A stretch of 64,000 bases of DNA, from assembly GCA_963716135.1 (NCBI GenBank), contig OY970289.1:620001-684000 (forward strand). The letters run 5' to 3'. How positions within the stretch are numbered: position 1 is the stretch's first letter; every line of letters starts with the position of its first letter. The notes beneath the pieces are model-generated. The model had not been told where the DNA came from, made no database searches, and saw nothing but the letters and a program-made list of their open reading frames with translations. This stretch comes from CAVRAW01 sp963716135. GTDB taxonomy: Bacteria; Planctomycetota; Planctomycetia; Pirellulales; JADZDJ01. Position numbers and translations under genes: made by a program. Shown in pieces: positions 25,695 through 36,207 of the stretch.

Positions 25695-25754
25695 GTTGGT
25701 AGAGATAGGAAAAATGATAACCGGCTCCTTCGCGAGCACCAAAATAACACCGCA

Positions 25755-27149
25755 ATGAACCCCACCGAAGTCCTTCGCATCGTCGATTCGATCCATCGCG
25801 ATAAGAACATCGATAAAGAAATCGTGTTCCAGGCGATCGAAGCTGCGCTGGTCTCGGCCGCCAAAAAGCAATACGGCGAAGATCAAGATATCGTCGTTAG
25901 CATCGACCGGGTCAGCGGCGCCATCTCCGGCACGCACAACGGCGTCGAGCTCGATCCCCAGGAAACGCTCGGCCGCATCGTCGCCCAAACTGCCAAGCAG
26001 GTGATCATCCAGAAGATTCGTGAGGCGGAACGCGACGCCCTGTACAACGAATACTACGACCTCGTCGGCCAAATGGTCCCCGGCGTCGTGCAAAAGTATG
26101 AAAACGGCACCGCTACCGTCTCGCTAGGCAACACCGAAGGCATCCTCCCGCGCAGCGAACAGATTCCCGGCGAAACGCACCATCCCAACGAGCGCATCCG
26201 AGCCACCGTGTTCGAGGTCAAGAAGGTCGGCAGCCGGGTCAAAGTCATCCTCAGCCGCACCCGGCCGCAGTTGGTGCAGCGCCTGTTCGAACAGGAAATT
26301 CCCGAAATCGCCGACGGCGTGATCGAAGTCCGCGCCATGGCCCGAGAGCCCGGCTACCGCAGCAAAGTGGCCGTTAGCTCCAGCGACTCCCGCGTTGATT
26401 GCGTCGGCGCCTGCGTCGGCGTCCGCGGCAACCGCATCAAAAACATCGTCGACGAACTCGGCGGCGAGCGGATCGACATCGTCCGCTGGAGCGACGATCT
26501 CCAAGTCCTCATCCCCAATGCCCTGCAGCCCGCCGAAGTCGAAGAAGTCATCCTCTGCCAGATGATCGGCAAAGCCATCGTCCTGGTCAAAGAAGATCAA
26601 CTGTCGCTGGCCATCGGCCGCCGCGGACAAAACGTGCGCCTGGGCAGCAAGCTCTGCGGCTGGGATATCGAAATCATGACTCGCGAGGAACTCGATTCCG
26701 AAATCGAACGCGCCGTCGCCGGATTTTCCGCGCTGGATGGCGTCGATGCCTCGCTGGCCGAACGCCTCGTGGGCGAAGGTTTCCTCACGTACGACGAGCT
26801 TTCGGTGATCGAGCCGGATGCCATGATGTCGATGGGCAACCTCACCGAAGAGCAAGTGCAGCACATCGTCGATCAAGCCGAGGCCAAGGCCGCCGAAGCC
26901 GAGGTCGCCGCCGCCGCCGAACGGCGCCGTCAGCGCGAACAAGAACGCATCGACGCCGCCACGGCCGAAGCCGATCTCAAGGAAGCGCAGTTGCAACAGC
27001 AAGCCGCCGCTGCGGCTGCCGCCGAGGCAGCCGCCGAAACCCCGGCCACCATCCCCGACGACGGCGGTTCCGGCAACGGCGCCGCCCACGAAGCCGCCGA
27101 TGCGAAAGCTTCCGCGGGAGAAGATTCCACCACGGGCGGCTCCAATTGA
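25755..27149 (+). CDS. nusA: Transcription termination/antitermination factor NusA
   Basis: 464 aa from ATG 25755 (MNPTEVLRIVDSIHRDKN). NusA binds RNA polymerase and modulates pausing, termination and antitermination. Domain order: N-terminal polymerase-binding domain (~1-125), S1 (~130-200, GVVQKYENGTATVSLGNTEG), KH1 (~225-290, VGACVGVRGNRIKNIVDELG), KH2 (~300-365, AIGRRGQNVRLGSKLCGW), one HhH-like repeat (~370-425), and an Ala/Glu/Gln-rich tail. Upstream frames extending further do not look conserved. There is no rimP gene before it, unlike the common rimP-nusA-infB arrangement. infB follows. Confidence 0.97.
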   Translation: MNPTEVLRIVDSIHRDKNIDKEIVFQAIEAALVSAAKKQYGEDQDIVVSIDRVSGAISGTHNGVELDPQETLGRIVAQTAKQVIIQKIREAERDALYNEYYDLVGQMVPGVVQKYENGTATVSLGNTEGILPRSEQIPGETHHPNERIRATVFEVKKVGSRVKVILSRTRPQLVQRLFEQEIPEIADGVIEVRAMAREPGYRSKVAVSSSDSRVDCVGACVGVRGNRIKNIVDELGGERIDIVRWSDDLQVLIPNALQPAEVEEVILCQMIGKAIVLVKEDQLSLAIGRRGQNVRLGSKLCGWDIEIMTREELDSEIERAVAGFSALDGVDASLAERLVGEGFLTYDELSVIEPDAMMSMGNLTEEQVQHIVDQAEAKAAEAEVAAAAERRRQREQERIDAATAEADLKEAQLQQQAAAAAAAEAAAETPATIPDDGGSGNGAAHEAADAKASAGEDSTTGGSN

Positions 27150-27321
27150 GCCGGCCAGATAGCGTATACTTGACAGTTTCAGGTTTTGAGAATTTCCGAT
27201 CCGCCGCCGGCGGACCGGGCGACCAAGGTTTTGGGAGATCCAAACCATGGTTCAATAAACAATAGCCGCGGGACCGCGCGTCATACGGGCGGGCCGGGCT
27301 GAAATGTGGGAGGGCTGCAAT

Positions 27322-29987
27322 TTGCCCGCTCGTATCTATTCGCTCGCCAAAGAACTGAAGATCGACAGCAAAGAGCTGGTCGATATCTGCACCAAAGCAG
27401 GTATCACCGGCAAAGGCTCCGCGCTGGCAAGCTTGGACGACGATGAAGTCGCCCGGCTGAAAGAATTTCTAGGGGGCAAAACCCGCGGCGCCGGCGAGCA
27501 TGCTGCCGCGGCCGGCTCTTCCGGCTCCGCCACCGCTGTGGCCGCCCCGCCCGCCAGACACACTCGCGAAAGCTACATTCCACCGACCGGCGTCACCGGC
27601 AAGCCGCCGGTGCTCGATGCCCCGAAAGTGGAAAAGCCCAACGAACTGCGCAAAAAACCGCTGGAGCCTCGGCCGGTCACCAAGCCCACACCCTCGGTCC
27701 GCTTGGCGCAACTGCCTCCCTCGTCGGCCAACGCGCCCCCCACGGCGCTGCAACCTTCCGAGCCCGCTCCGCAAAAACCCGATATCAGGCTCCCCGCCGA
27801 TGTGGTGCGCGCGACCAAATCGGGCGCGAAGCCGCTGGCGGAGCATCTCAAGAAAACCGAAGAACGCCGCCACGCCGACGAGGGGCGCAAACCGCCGCTC
27901 GGGCGCTCCGGCGGACCGCAGCGTGGCATGACCGCCCGCCCCAACGCGGCGCCTCCGCCGCCGACTGGCCCGCTCTCGCGCGAAGGCCGCGAACGCCGTC
28001 GCGCCGGCAAAGCAGCAGCGCCCCCGCCGAAGGCGAGGAATTCACCGGCGCGCTGGGCGGCCGCGAGGCGCGCCAACTCAATCGCAAACGTCACGCCGCC
28101 GAACGCGCCAAAGGCGGCAAGCTCGGCGAAGACGACGATATGCCCGTCTTGCGCTCAAGCCACAAGCGAATCAAGCGCACCGGCACCAACACCGCCGCTC
28201 CCCGCAAGAGCAAAGCCACGCTGCAACTCCCCGCCACCGTGCGCAGCTTCTCCGAGGCGCTGGGCATCTCCGCCAGCCAGGTCTTGGGTAAACTGTTGGC
28301 GTTTGATACCGGGGCCATGCCGAACATCATGTCGCCGATCGACGCTGACACCGTCGAGCTGCTGGCCACCGAATTCGGCGCCGAAGTCGAGCTCAAAAAG
28401 GCCCAGACCGCCGAAGAACAGCTCCACGACATGGTGGACGCGGTGCCCGATGAACCCGATCAACTCCAGCCGCGCCCGCCAGTGATCACTTTTCTGGGAC
28501 ACGTCGACCATGGCAAGACGTCGCTGTTGGATAAAATTATCGGCATCGACGTCGCCAGCGGCGAAAGCGGAGGCATCACGCAGCACATCCGTGCCTATCA
28601 AATCGAACGCGGCGGACGGAAAATTTCCTTCGTCGACACCCCCGGCCATGAAGCCTTCACCGAGATGCGGGCCCGCGGCGCCAACGTCACCGATATCGCC
28701 GTGCTGGTGGTCGCCGCCGACGACGGCGTGATGCCGCAAACCGAAGAAGCCATCAGCCATGCCCGCGCCGCCGGCGTCCCCATTCTCGTGGCGCTGAACA
28801 AAATCGATCTGCCCGGCATCAATGTCGAGCGCATCTATCAGCAACTGGCCGCCAACGAACTGCTGCCAACCGAATGGGGCGGCGACGTCGAAGTGGTCAA
28901 AACCAGCGCCGTCACCGGCGTCGGCGTCGAGCAACTCCTGGAAACATTGCTTACCATCGCTGAATTGCACGAACTCAAGGCCAATCCCAACCGTCCGGCC
29001 CTGGGCACGTGCCTGGAAGCCGAATTGCACGAAGGCCGAGGCGTCGTCGCCAAACTGCTCGTGCAACGCGGCACGCTGCACGTCGGCGACGCGGTCGTGT
29101 GCGGAGAAGCCAGCGGACACATCAAGGCCATCTACGACACCCTCAAGCCCACGCAAAAGCTCGAGGAAGCGGGCCCATCGATGCCCGTCAACGTCACGGG
29201 GCTCGATCAAGCGCCCGGCGCCGGCGACAAGTTCTATGTGCTCGACGACATCAGCCACGCCCGTGAAATCGGCCGCCGGCTACACGATCAAACTCGCCTG
29301 GCCACGCTGGGCATCGCCGGGCCGGTGCACGTCACTCTCGAAAACTTGTTCGATCGCTTAGTCACTGCGGAAGTCCGAACGCTCAATATCATCCTCCGCG
29401 CCGACGTGCGCGGTTCGATCGAAGCCATCCTCAAGGAATTCGGCAAGCTGGAGCACCCCGAAGTCAAAATCAAAGTGCTGCAAGCCACCGTGGGCGGCAT
29501 CAGCGAGGCCGACGTGCATCTGGCCGACGCCTCCGACGCCGTGATCATCGGCTTCAACGTCGTGCCCGACGAAAAAGCGCGGCTCCTGGCCGAGAACAAA
29601 GGCGTGCAAATCCGCCGCTACGACATCATCTACCAGGTCACCGACGATCTCAAGAAAGCCCTGGAAGGTCTGCTCAAACCCGAGAAACGCGAAGCCGAGT
29701 TGGGCCGGGCGCTCATCCTCCGCACGTTTGTCATCAGCCGCGTGGGAACGATCGCCGGCTGCCGCGTCCTCTCCGGAAACATCCAACGCAACAGCCGCAT
29801 GCGCGTGATCCGCGACAGCCGCGTCATCGGTGAATACCCCATCGAATCGCTCCGCCGCGAGAAGGACGACGTCCGCGAAGTGCGCGACGGCCTGGAATGC
29901 GGCATCAAGCTCGCCGGTTTCAACGACCTGAAAGAAGGCGACGTGCTGGAAAACTACCGCGTCGAAGAAGTCGCCCGCACGCTGTAA
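27322..29987 (+). CDS. infB: Translation initiation factor IF-2 (frameshifted in the linker)
   Basis: About 888 aa after restoring one base in the C-rich run near 28020. The GTPase delivers fMet-tRNA to the ribosome. The N-terminal IF2_N domain PARIYSLAKELKIDSKELVD precedes a long Pro/Ala/Arg-rich linker, a second IF2_N-like segment (SFSEALGISASQVLGKLLA), then the G domain with GHVDHGKTSLLD (G1), GITQHI (G2), DTPGH (G3) and NKIDL (G4), and the C-terminal domains with GTIAGCRVLSGNIQRNS. A TTG at 27322 is seven bases after GGGAGGG and fits the family start better than ATG 27304. Confidence 0.95.
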
Positions 29988-30041
29988 GCCTAGGATAGGG
30001 CCGCACAGAACCAAGAAATTGCCGTTTGCGGTGATGCCACC

Positions 30042-30530
30042 ATGAGTTCCCGTCGATTGCTCAAAGCCGCCGCTGCCATCCGCGAAGTCGTCGGCATGGC
30101 CATCCTGGCCGACCTGAAGGATCCTCGCATCCGCGACGTCACCGTCACCCACGTCGAGGTGTCCCCCGACATGCGCCACGCCAAAGTACACGTCTCGATC
30201 ATGGGGGACGAAACGCGGCAAAACCTCAGCCTCCGCGGCCTGCAAAGCGCCGCCGGTTTTTTGCAATCGAAGATCGCCAAGCAAATCGACACCCGCTATA
30301 CCCCGCGCCTGATGTTCGTGCTTGATCAGGGCGTGAAAAAATCCATCGAAATGGCTCGCCTGCTGCGCGAGGTGCTGCCGCCTCACAGTGAAAACGACGA
30401 CGCGCTCGAGAACGAGCCGCCAGGCGACTCCGAGACTGAAATCGACGAGAATTTTCCAGACCGGTACAATGAGGACGTCGGCGACGACGAATTCGACAAG
30501 GAAGAAAAACGGCCCAACAGCCCCCGTTAA
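30042..30530 (+). CDS. rbfA: Ribosome-binding factor A
   Basis: 162 aa. RbfA is a KH-fold protein needed for 16S 5'-end maturation. The start SSRRLLKAAAAIREVVG, the middle DPRIRDVTVTHVEVSPD and the end KQIDTRYTPRLMFVLDQGVKKS are family hallmarks. An acidic, low-complexity C-terminal tail of about 40 residues (NEDVGDDEFDKEEK) extends past the normal domain end. It follows infB by 54 bases in the usual nusA-infB-rbfA order. Confidence 0.95.
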   Translation: MSSRRLLKAAAAIREVVGMAILADLKDPRIRDVTVTHVEVSPDMRHAKVHVSIMGDETRQNLSLRGLQSAAGFLQSKIAKQIDTRYTPRLMFVLDQGVKKSIEMARLLREVLPPHSENDDALENEPPGDSETEIDENFPDRYNEDVGDDEFDKEEKRPNSPR

Positions 30531-30680
30531 GAAGCCGCTCTGTATGGTGAGTAACGGTTAAAACGGCTCGACCAGCGGAGTCCTGTCACGGCCGGTAAGC
30601 AATGCTTGAAGTGCCCCAATAGCCCGCCGAAAGCGTATCATCAACCTTTCCCGCCCGCCGCAACCCCTATCATCAACGCC

Positions 30681-31690
30681 ATGGCGACACGCAGTCGTAG
30701 CTCGCTGATTTCCAAATTGCAAAAAGTGCTCAAGGCCCACTACAAGCCCGTAGAGGCCAACGGCGAGCGTCCGCTGTTGGAGCACATGCTTTTCGCGTGT
30801 TGTCTGGAAAACGCGCCCTACCAGGCGCCGAAAAAACATTCCAGAACCTCGCCACAGCGTTCTTCGATTGGAACGAAGTCCGCGTCAGCACTGTCAAAGA
30901 GCTCGCCGAGGCGATGCGCGATCTGCCCGATCCTGAGGCCGCCGCCTCGAACCTGAAGCGCGTTTTGCAAACCGTTTTCGAATCGACCTATTCGTTCGAT
31001 CTCGAGTCCGTTAAGAAGCAAAACATCGGCGCCGGCATCAAAAAGCTGGCCAAGATGGAAGGCGCGTCGCCGTTCGTCGTCGCCTACGCCACGCAGCACG
31101 GCCTGGGCGGCCACTACATTCCCCTGGACCGCGCCGCTTTGGAAATCTTGTACATCATCGGCATTGGCAGCGAGGCGGAACGCGCCAGCGGCAATGTCGC
31201 CGGCCTGGAGCGCGCGATCCCGAAGAACAAAGGCATTGTCTTCGGCTCCCTGCTGCATCAGTTGTCGGCCGAATTCATTGCCAATCCGCAATCCACGAAC
31301 GTCAGAAGTCTGCTGCTGTCGATCAATCCCGACGCCAAACACCGCTTTCCCAAACGCGGCCAGAAGAAGGAAGAGCTTCTCGCTCCCTTGCATGTGGCCA
31401 AGGGTGGAAAGGTTCCCGCCGGCGCTGCCGGCGCAACCATGCACGGCGCGAAGTTGGCCGCCAAGGGCGCTGCGCATCCGGAAGGAAAATCTTCCCAGCG
31501 CGCCGCCGAACCGCACGATGGCCGAAAAGCCGGCGCCGCGAAGCCCGGCGCCCAGAAAAAACTCGCTCCCGGCAAGCCGTTGCCGGCCAAACCGGCGGCC
31601 AAACATCGTAAGCCTGCCCTGGCTGCCGCCGGCCGCTCCAGCATGCGCCGCTCCTCCGGCAGGCAATTGACCAAACGTAAACCTCGGTAG
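30681..31690 (+). CDS. HhH-GPD/endonuclease III-like protein with basic Ala/Lys/Pro tail (frameshifted)
   Basis: About 336 aa after one restored base near an A6 tract at 30833. The first ~210 residues are helical and resemble the endonuclease III fold: PLLEHMLFACCLENAP, then an HhH-like segment IKKLAKMEGASPFVVAYATQ, then GGHYIPLDRAALEILYIIG where IPLDRA matches the position of the family's catalytic Asp. No FeS-cluster Cys set is visible. The last ~110 residues are a lysine/alanine/proline-rich tail (KPLPAKPAAKHRKPA) like histone-H1-type DNA-binding tails. ATG 30681 follows a TATCAT box by eight bases. Function is inferred, not proven. Confidence 0.6.
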
Positions 31691-31772
31691 GATCATTCGC
31701 CGCGACAGGAAGTCGCAATTGGAAATCGCCAGCACGTCGCCGGCAGATGTCCACGGATGCATGGAGGACCTG

Positions 31773-33952
31773 ATGCGATTCAATCTCTACTGCACGCTGC
31801 TCATCTTCGTTTCGTTGGGCCTGCTGCCCGACTCGCCTGTCGCCGCCGCCACCGCCCCCTCCTCCAAGCAGGATTTCGACAACCCCTTGGAACCGCTGGC
31901 GGCGCAAAAACCCCGCACCGAAGGCGAAGACGATCGACTGAATGCCCTCGCGCTCTTCGCCACTGCCCGCACTTTGGAACAGCGGCACGATCTGTCGCAA
32001 GCCTTGCGACATTACCAAAGGGCGCTGCGCTACGACCCGCAATCGCTCCCCGCGCTTCGGGAACTGGTCTCGCTGGCATTCAGCGTGAATCGGCCCGACG
32101 AGGGCCTGCAGTATGCCGCCAAATTCGCCGAACAAAATCCGATCGATCCCGACTTGCTGCGCTACTCGGCGGCATACCTGGCCGAATCGGGCAATTGGAA
32201 AGGCGCCATCAAGCTGTACGAACAAGTCGAACAATCGCTCGGAAGAACCAATCCGTCCGCCGAACAAGTCCTCCTGAAAATGGATTTGGGCCGTCTCTAT
32301 TTTCTCACCGACCGATTCGCCGACGCGGCCTCCGCCTTCGACTACGTCGTCAAGGCGCTCGACAAGCCCAAAGAATTTGGTCTCAATGCCGCCATGCAAA
32401 AGGAACTGGCGGGCGATGGCGGCGCCGTCTACGAGCTGATCGGCAACGCAATGATCGAAGGGAAAAAGCCCGACCAGGCGCGCCGCGCCTTCGAGCAGTT
32501 CGACAAGCTCAAGCCCGACGCCCCCGTGCTGGCCCTTAATTTAGCCCGCACCGAGCTGGCCGCCGGCAATCCGCAAAAAGCGCTCGACGAATTGCAAAAA
32601 TATCTCGATTCCAAATCCGACTCCAAAGGCATCGTTCCCTACGAATTGCTGGCGTCGATCCTCAAAGAGCAAAACCAAAGCGACCAGATCATCCCGCGAC
32701 TGGAGTCGCTGCGCAAAGATCAGCCCGAAAATGCACCGTTGGCGTATTTTCTGGGCGAGCAGTATCGGCAGATCGGCAAATTGGACAAAGCCCAGGAGCC
32801 GTTGGAATCCGCCATGCAATCGAAGGCAAACCTGCAGGCCTACCTGCGCTGGTGGATATCTATTGCCAGAGCGACCAGCCCACCCCGCTTTTAAAACTGC
32901 TCGCCGCGATGGTGGAAAAAACGGGCGCATTGGCACTTTCCGACGACGACACGAAGAAAATCACCAGCCAGGAAAAGTTGCTCACGGCGATTCTCGAACT
33001 CGCCCAGAAACAGCACACCGCGGCCGCTGATGCCATCCCGCTGCAAGCGGCCGCCATGCTCGCCATCGTCGCCAAGCGCTGGAACGATGCCGAAACGCTC
33101 GTCAATTTGGCGATCAAGGCCGACCCTAAATCCACCACCGAGCTACTGACCGAACTGGGCCTGGGATTGATGCTCGACGAGAAATGCGCTCAGGCCGCCG
33201 TAGTTCTCCAGCGCGGGATCGACGCCACGGACTCACACGACCAGCACGCTCCTCTTTATTTTTATCTGTCCGGCGCCTTGGAGCTGCAAGACAAAACCGA
33301 CGATGCCCTGGCAGCCGCCCAGAAAGCTGCTCTGGAGCGCCCGAAGGATCCGCGCTTCGCCAGCCGCCCGGCCTGGATCATGTATCACGCCAAACGCTAC
33401 GACGACGCCGCGAAAGCCTATCAAGCTGTGATCGACAAGTTCGACTCCGACTACACCTCCCCCGACGCCAGAGACAGCGTCCGCGAAGCCCGCAACGTTC
33501 TGTCCAACATCGCCGAACAGCGACACAACGTGCCGCAAGCTGTCGAATGGCTCGAGCAGATCCTGGATGAAAGCCCCGACGATGTCGGCGCGAACAACGA
33601 CCTCGGTTTCCTTTGGGCCGATGAAAACCAGCATCTCCAGCGCGCCTATGGAATGATCCAATTGGCCGTCGCCGACTCGCCCGACAACGCCGCCTACCGC
33701 GACAGCCTCGGCTGGGTGTTGTATCGATTGAATCGCTATAGCGAAGCACTGACCGAACTGCAGAAAGCGGCCGCCGGCGACAACCCCGACGGCGAAATTC
33801 TCAACCACCTGGGCGACACCTACGATAAACTGGGCCAGGCCGCCGACGCCAAAGCCGCCTGGACCCGCGCCTTGGAGGCCTTTAAGAAGAACGCCGAATC
33901 GGACAAAATCAAAGAGTTACAAAAGAAGCTCGCCCAAAACGACACTCCTTAA
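31773..33952 (+). CDS. Exported tetratricopeptide-repeat protein (frameshifted)
   Basis: About 726 aa after restoring a base near 32848 (AYLR/LVDIYCQSD). ATG 31773 has GGAGG eight bases upstream. A signal peptide (FNLYCTLLIFVSLGLL..SPVAAA) precedes many TPR units along the protein, such as HDLSQALRHYQRALRYDPQ, KPDQARRAFEQFDKLKPD and NRYSEALTELQKAAAGDNPDGE. The last ones resemble LapB/PEP-CTERM-associated TPR proteins. It is probably a periplasmic scaffold. yebC follows 21 bases later. Confidence 0.85.
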
Positions 33953-33973
33953 TCCACCTGCGGAACGTACAAC

Positions 33974-34726
33974 ATGGCCGGCCATTCCCACTGGGCAAAC
34001 ATCTCGCGAAAAAAAGCGCTCATCGATAACAAGCGCGGCAAGGTCTGGAGCAAACTGGCCAAGGCCATCATCGTGGCCGCCAAATTGGGTGGCGGCGACC
34101 CTGATGCCAATCTCCGCCTCCGCTACGCCATCGACGCCGCCCGCGCCGTCAGCATGCCCAACGAAAATATCTCCCGCGCCATCAAAACCGGCACCGGAGA
34201 ACTGCAAAGCGGAAATCTGGAGGAAGTGATTTACGAAGGGTACGGTCCGGCGGGCGTGGCAGTGATCTGCGAAATCCTCACCGACAATCGCAACCGCACC
34301 GCGCCTGAAATTCGCAAAGTGTTCGAACTGAACGACGGCAAGCTCGGCGCCAGCAACTGCGTCGCCTGGATGTTCGAGCGCAAAGGGCTATTCGTCATCG
34401 GCGCCGACAAGACCGACGAAGACAAGCTGATGGAAATCGCCCTGGAGGCGGGCGCCGACGATGTCAAACAGGTCGGCGACAAATTCGAAGTCATCTGCGA
34501 CGCCAACTTGTTCGCCAAGGTGGCCGACGCCCTGAAAGCCGCAGCCATTGAGCCCGAATCGAGCCAGCTTACGCGCATCCCCGCCAACACCGTCAATGTC
34601 GACGACCCCGATACCGCCCGCAAAGTGCTCAGCCTGATGGAAGCGCTCGACAATCACGACGACGTGCAAAGCGTGTCCGCTAACTTCAACATCCCCGACG
34701 AAGCCATGGCCCAGATCGCGGGCTGA
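33974..34726 (+). CDS. YebC/PmpR family regulatory protein
   Basis: 250 aa. The start MAGHSHWANISRKKALIDNK and the later YEGYGPAGVAVICEILTDNRNRT are diagnostic of the YebC/TACO1 family, described as DNA-binding regulators and, for some members, as factors easing ribosome stalling at proline stretches. Length is as usual. In many genomes yebC neighbours ruvCAB; here the ruv genes are some 30 kb away. Confidence 0.95.
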   Translation: MAGHSHWANISRKKALIDNKRGKVWSKLAKAIIVAAKLGGGDPDANLRLRYAIDAARAVSMPNENISRAIKTGTGELQSGNLEEVIYEGYGPAGVAVICEILTDNRNRTAPEIRKVFELNDGKLGASNCVAWMFERKGLFVIGADKTDEDKLMEIALEAGADDVKQVGDKFEVICDANLFAKVADALKAAAIEPESSQLTRIPANTVNVDDPDTARKVLSLMEALDNHDDVQSVSANFNIPDEAMAQIAG

Positions 34727-34798
34727 GGCGTTTGAAAAGACAGTTTGTGAGTCAGTTCAAGTCCCGTCGCTCTCTACTTCCCGCTGCCGGAGAATGCG

Positions 34799-36166
34799 AT
34801 GAAGCTGTGGCTGATCAACAAGTGGGAGGCGCTCCGCGGCAGCTTCTGGTTCCTGCCCACGCTCATGGTCGCCGCTGCCATCTGCCTGTCTCTGGCCATG
34901 ATTCATCTCGATAGAATGACGGCCGATCACAAGTGGTTGGCATCGCTGGGCTGGACATCTTCTCGCGGCCCGGAAGGCTCGCGGGCGGTCCTGTCCACCG
35001 TCGCGGCCTCGATGATCACGATCGCCAGCGTTACTTTCTCGATCACCATTGTTGCGCTCCAGCTTGCTTCCTCGCAGTTCGGTCCCCGGCTGCTGCGCAA
35101 CTTCATGCGCGACCGCGGCAACCAGTTCGCCATCGGTGCCTTCATCGCCACGTTCACCTATTGCCTCCTCGTCCTGAGAACTGTCAACGGTACGGAGAAT
35201 GAACAATTCGTGCCGCACCTTGCGGTCACGGTTGGATTGTTGCTGGCGCTGGCGAGCGTCGGTGTTTTTATTTACTTCATCCACCACGCGGCCGAATCCA
35301 TTCAGGCAGAAAACGTGATTGCTGCGGTGAGCCGCGATATGCATCAGGCCATCGACCGGCTCTATCCCGAGCGATTGGGAAAAAAGTCTTGCGATGCGTC
35401 GAAAGACAAAGATGAGCTCGAGCTTGGCGAAGCATTCGACCGCGAGGCTCGCCGCATCGCCGCTCCGCAGAGCGATTACCTGCAGGCGATCGACATCGAC
35501 CTGCTGTTGCGTTTGGCCGAGGAGCGAGACCTTGTACTTTCCATCGAGCAACGTCCCGGAAAATTCCACTTCAAGGGGGACAACATTGTGCGGGCATGGC
35601 CCGCCGTTCGCGTCGACGACGATTTGGCCGATGCGATCCTAAAGGGCTTCTACTTCGGCCCGCGGCGTACGCTCGTGCAGGACGTTGAGTTTGCCATCGA
35701 CCAGCTCGTGGAGGTGGCCGTGCGCGCCCTGTCGCCAGGCATCAACGACCCATTCACGGCGATCAACTGTGTCGACCGTCTGGGAGCGGCGCTTTGTTCC
35801 CTGGCCGAAAGGTCCATTCCTTCGCGCCGACGCTACGACGAAAAAGGGCGGCTGCGAATTGTGGCCGATGCCTCCACCGTCCAGGGCGTCGTCGAAGCCT
35901 CGTTCGCCCAAATCCGCCAGGCCGCGCACGCAAACACCGCGGTGACGATTCGGCTGCTGGAAACGATTGTGGCTGTTGCTCGCCACACGGGCGATCCAGA
36001 ATTCCGCGCCGCGCTTCGCGGCCAGGCCGAAGCGATTGACCGTGGCAGCCGGGAAACGCTCCAGGACCCCTCCGATCGAGAAGACGTCGCCGGCCGCTTT
36101 CAGCAAGTCATCGAAACATTGAGCAAGGCCGCTGACGGCAGCTTCGAGGCGGCGCCGCCGAAATAA
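34799..36166 (+). CDS. DUF2254 membrane protein
   Basis: 455 aa. Membrane segments lie at residues ~15-35, ~60-90 (ISVTFSITIVALQLASS region), ~105-125 and ~140-165, followed by a ~280-residue soluble part. The stretch VTFSITIVALQLASSQFGPRLLRNFMRDRGNQ is the hallmark of DUF2254, and GFYFGPRRTLVQDVEFAIDQLVEVAVRALSPGINDPFTA fits the family's conserved C-terminal half. The role of DUF2254 is unknown; ion handling has been suggested only by analogy. It stands alone, converging on the cytochrome gene. Confidence 0.9.
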   Translation: MKLWLINKWEALRGSFWFLPTLMVAAAICLSLAMIHLDRMTADHKWLASLGWTSSRGPEGSRAVLSTVAASMITIASVTFSITIVALQLASSQFGPRLLRNFMRDRGNQFAIGAFIATFTYCLLVLRTVNGTENEQFVPHLAVTVGLLLALASVGVFIYFIHHAAESIQAENVIAAVSRDMHQAIDRLYPERLGKKSCDASKDKDELELGEAFDREARRIAAPQSDYLQAIDIDLLLRLAEERDLVLSIEQRPGKFHFKGDNIVRAWPAVRVDDDLADAILKGFYFGPRRTLVQDVEFAIDQLVEVAVRALSPGINDPFTAINCVDRLGAALCSLAERSIPSRRRYDEKGRLRIVADASTVQGVVEASFAQIRQAAHANTAVTIRLLETIVAVARHTGDPEFRAALRGQAEAIDRGSRETLQDPSDREDVAGRFQQVIETLSKAADGSFEAAPPK

Positions 36167-36207
36167 GCGCGGCGTCGACGCGCTTGGAGTCCCCCAAGCA
36201 TTCCTTA

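Noticed and set aside
27322..29987. Programmed frameshifting in infB and other split genes
   Set aside because: Shift sites have no shared slippery heptamer or downstream structure and affect many unrelated genes; sequencing error is simpler.
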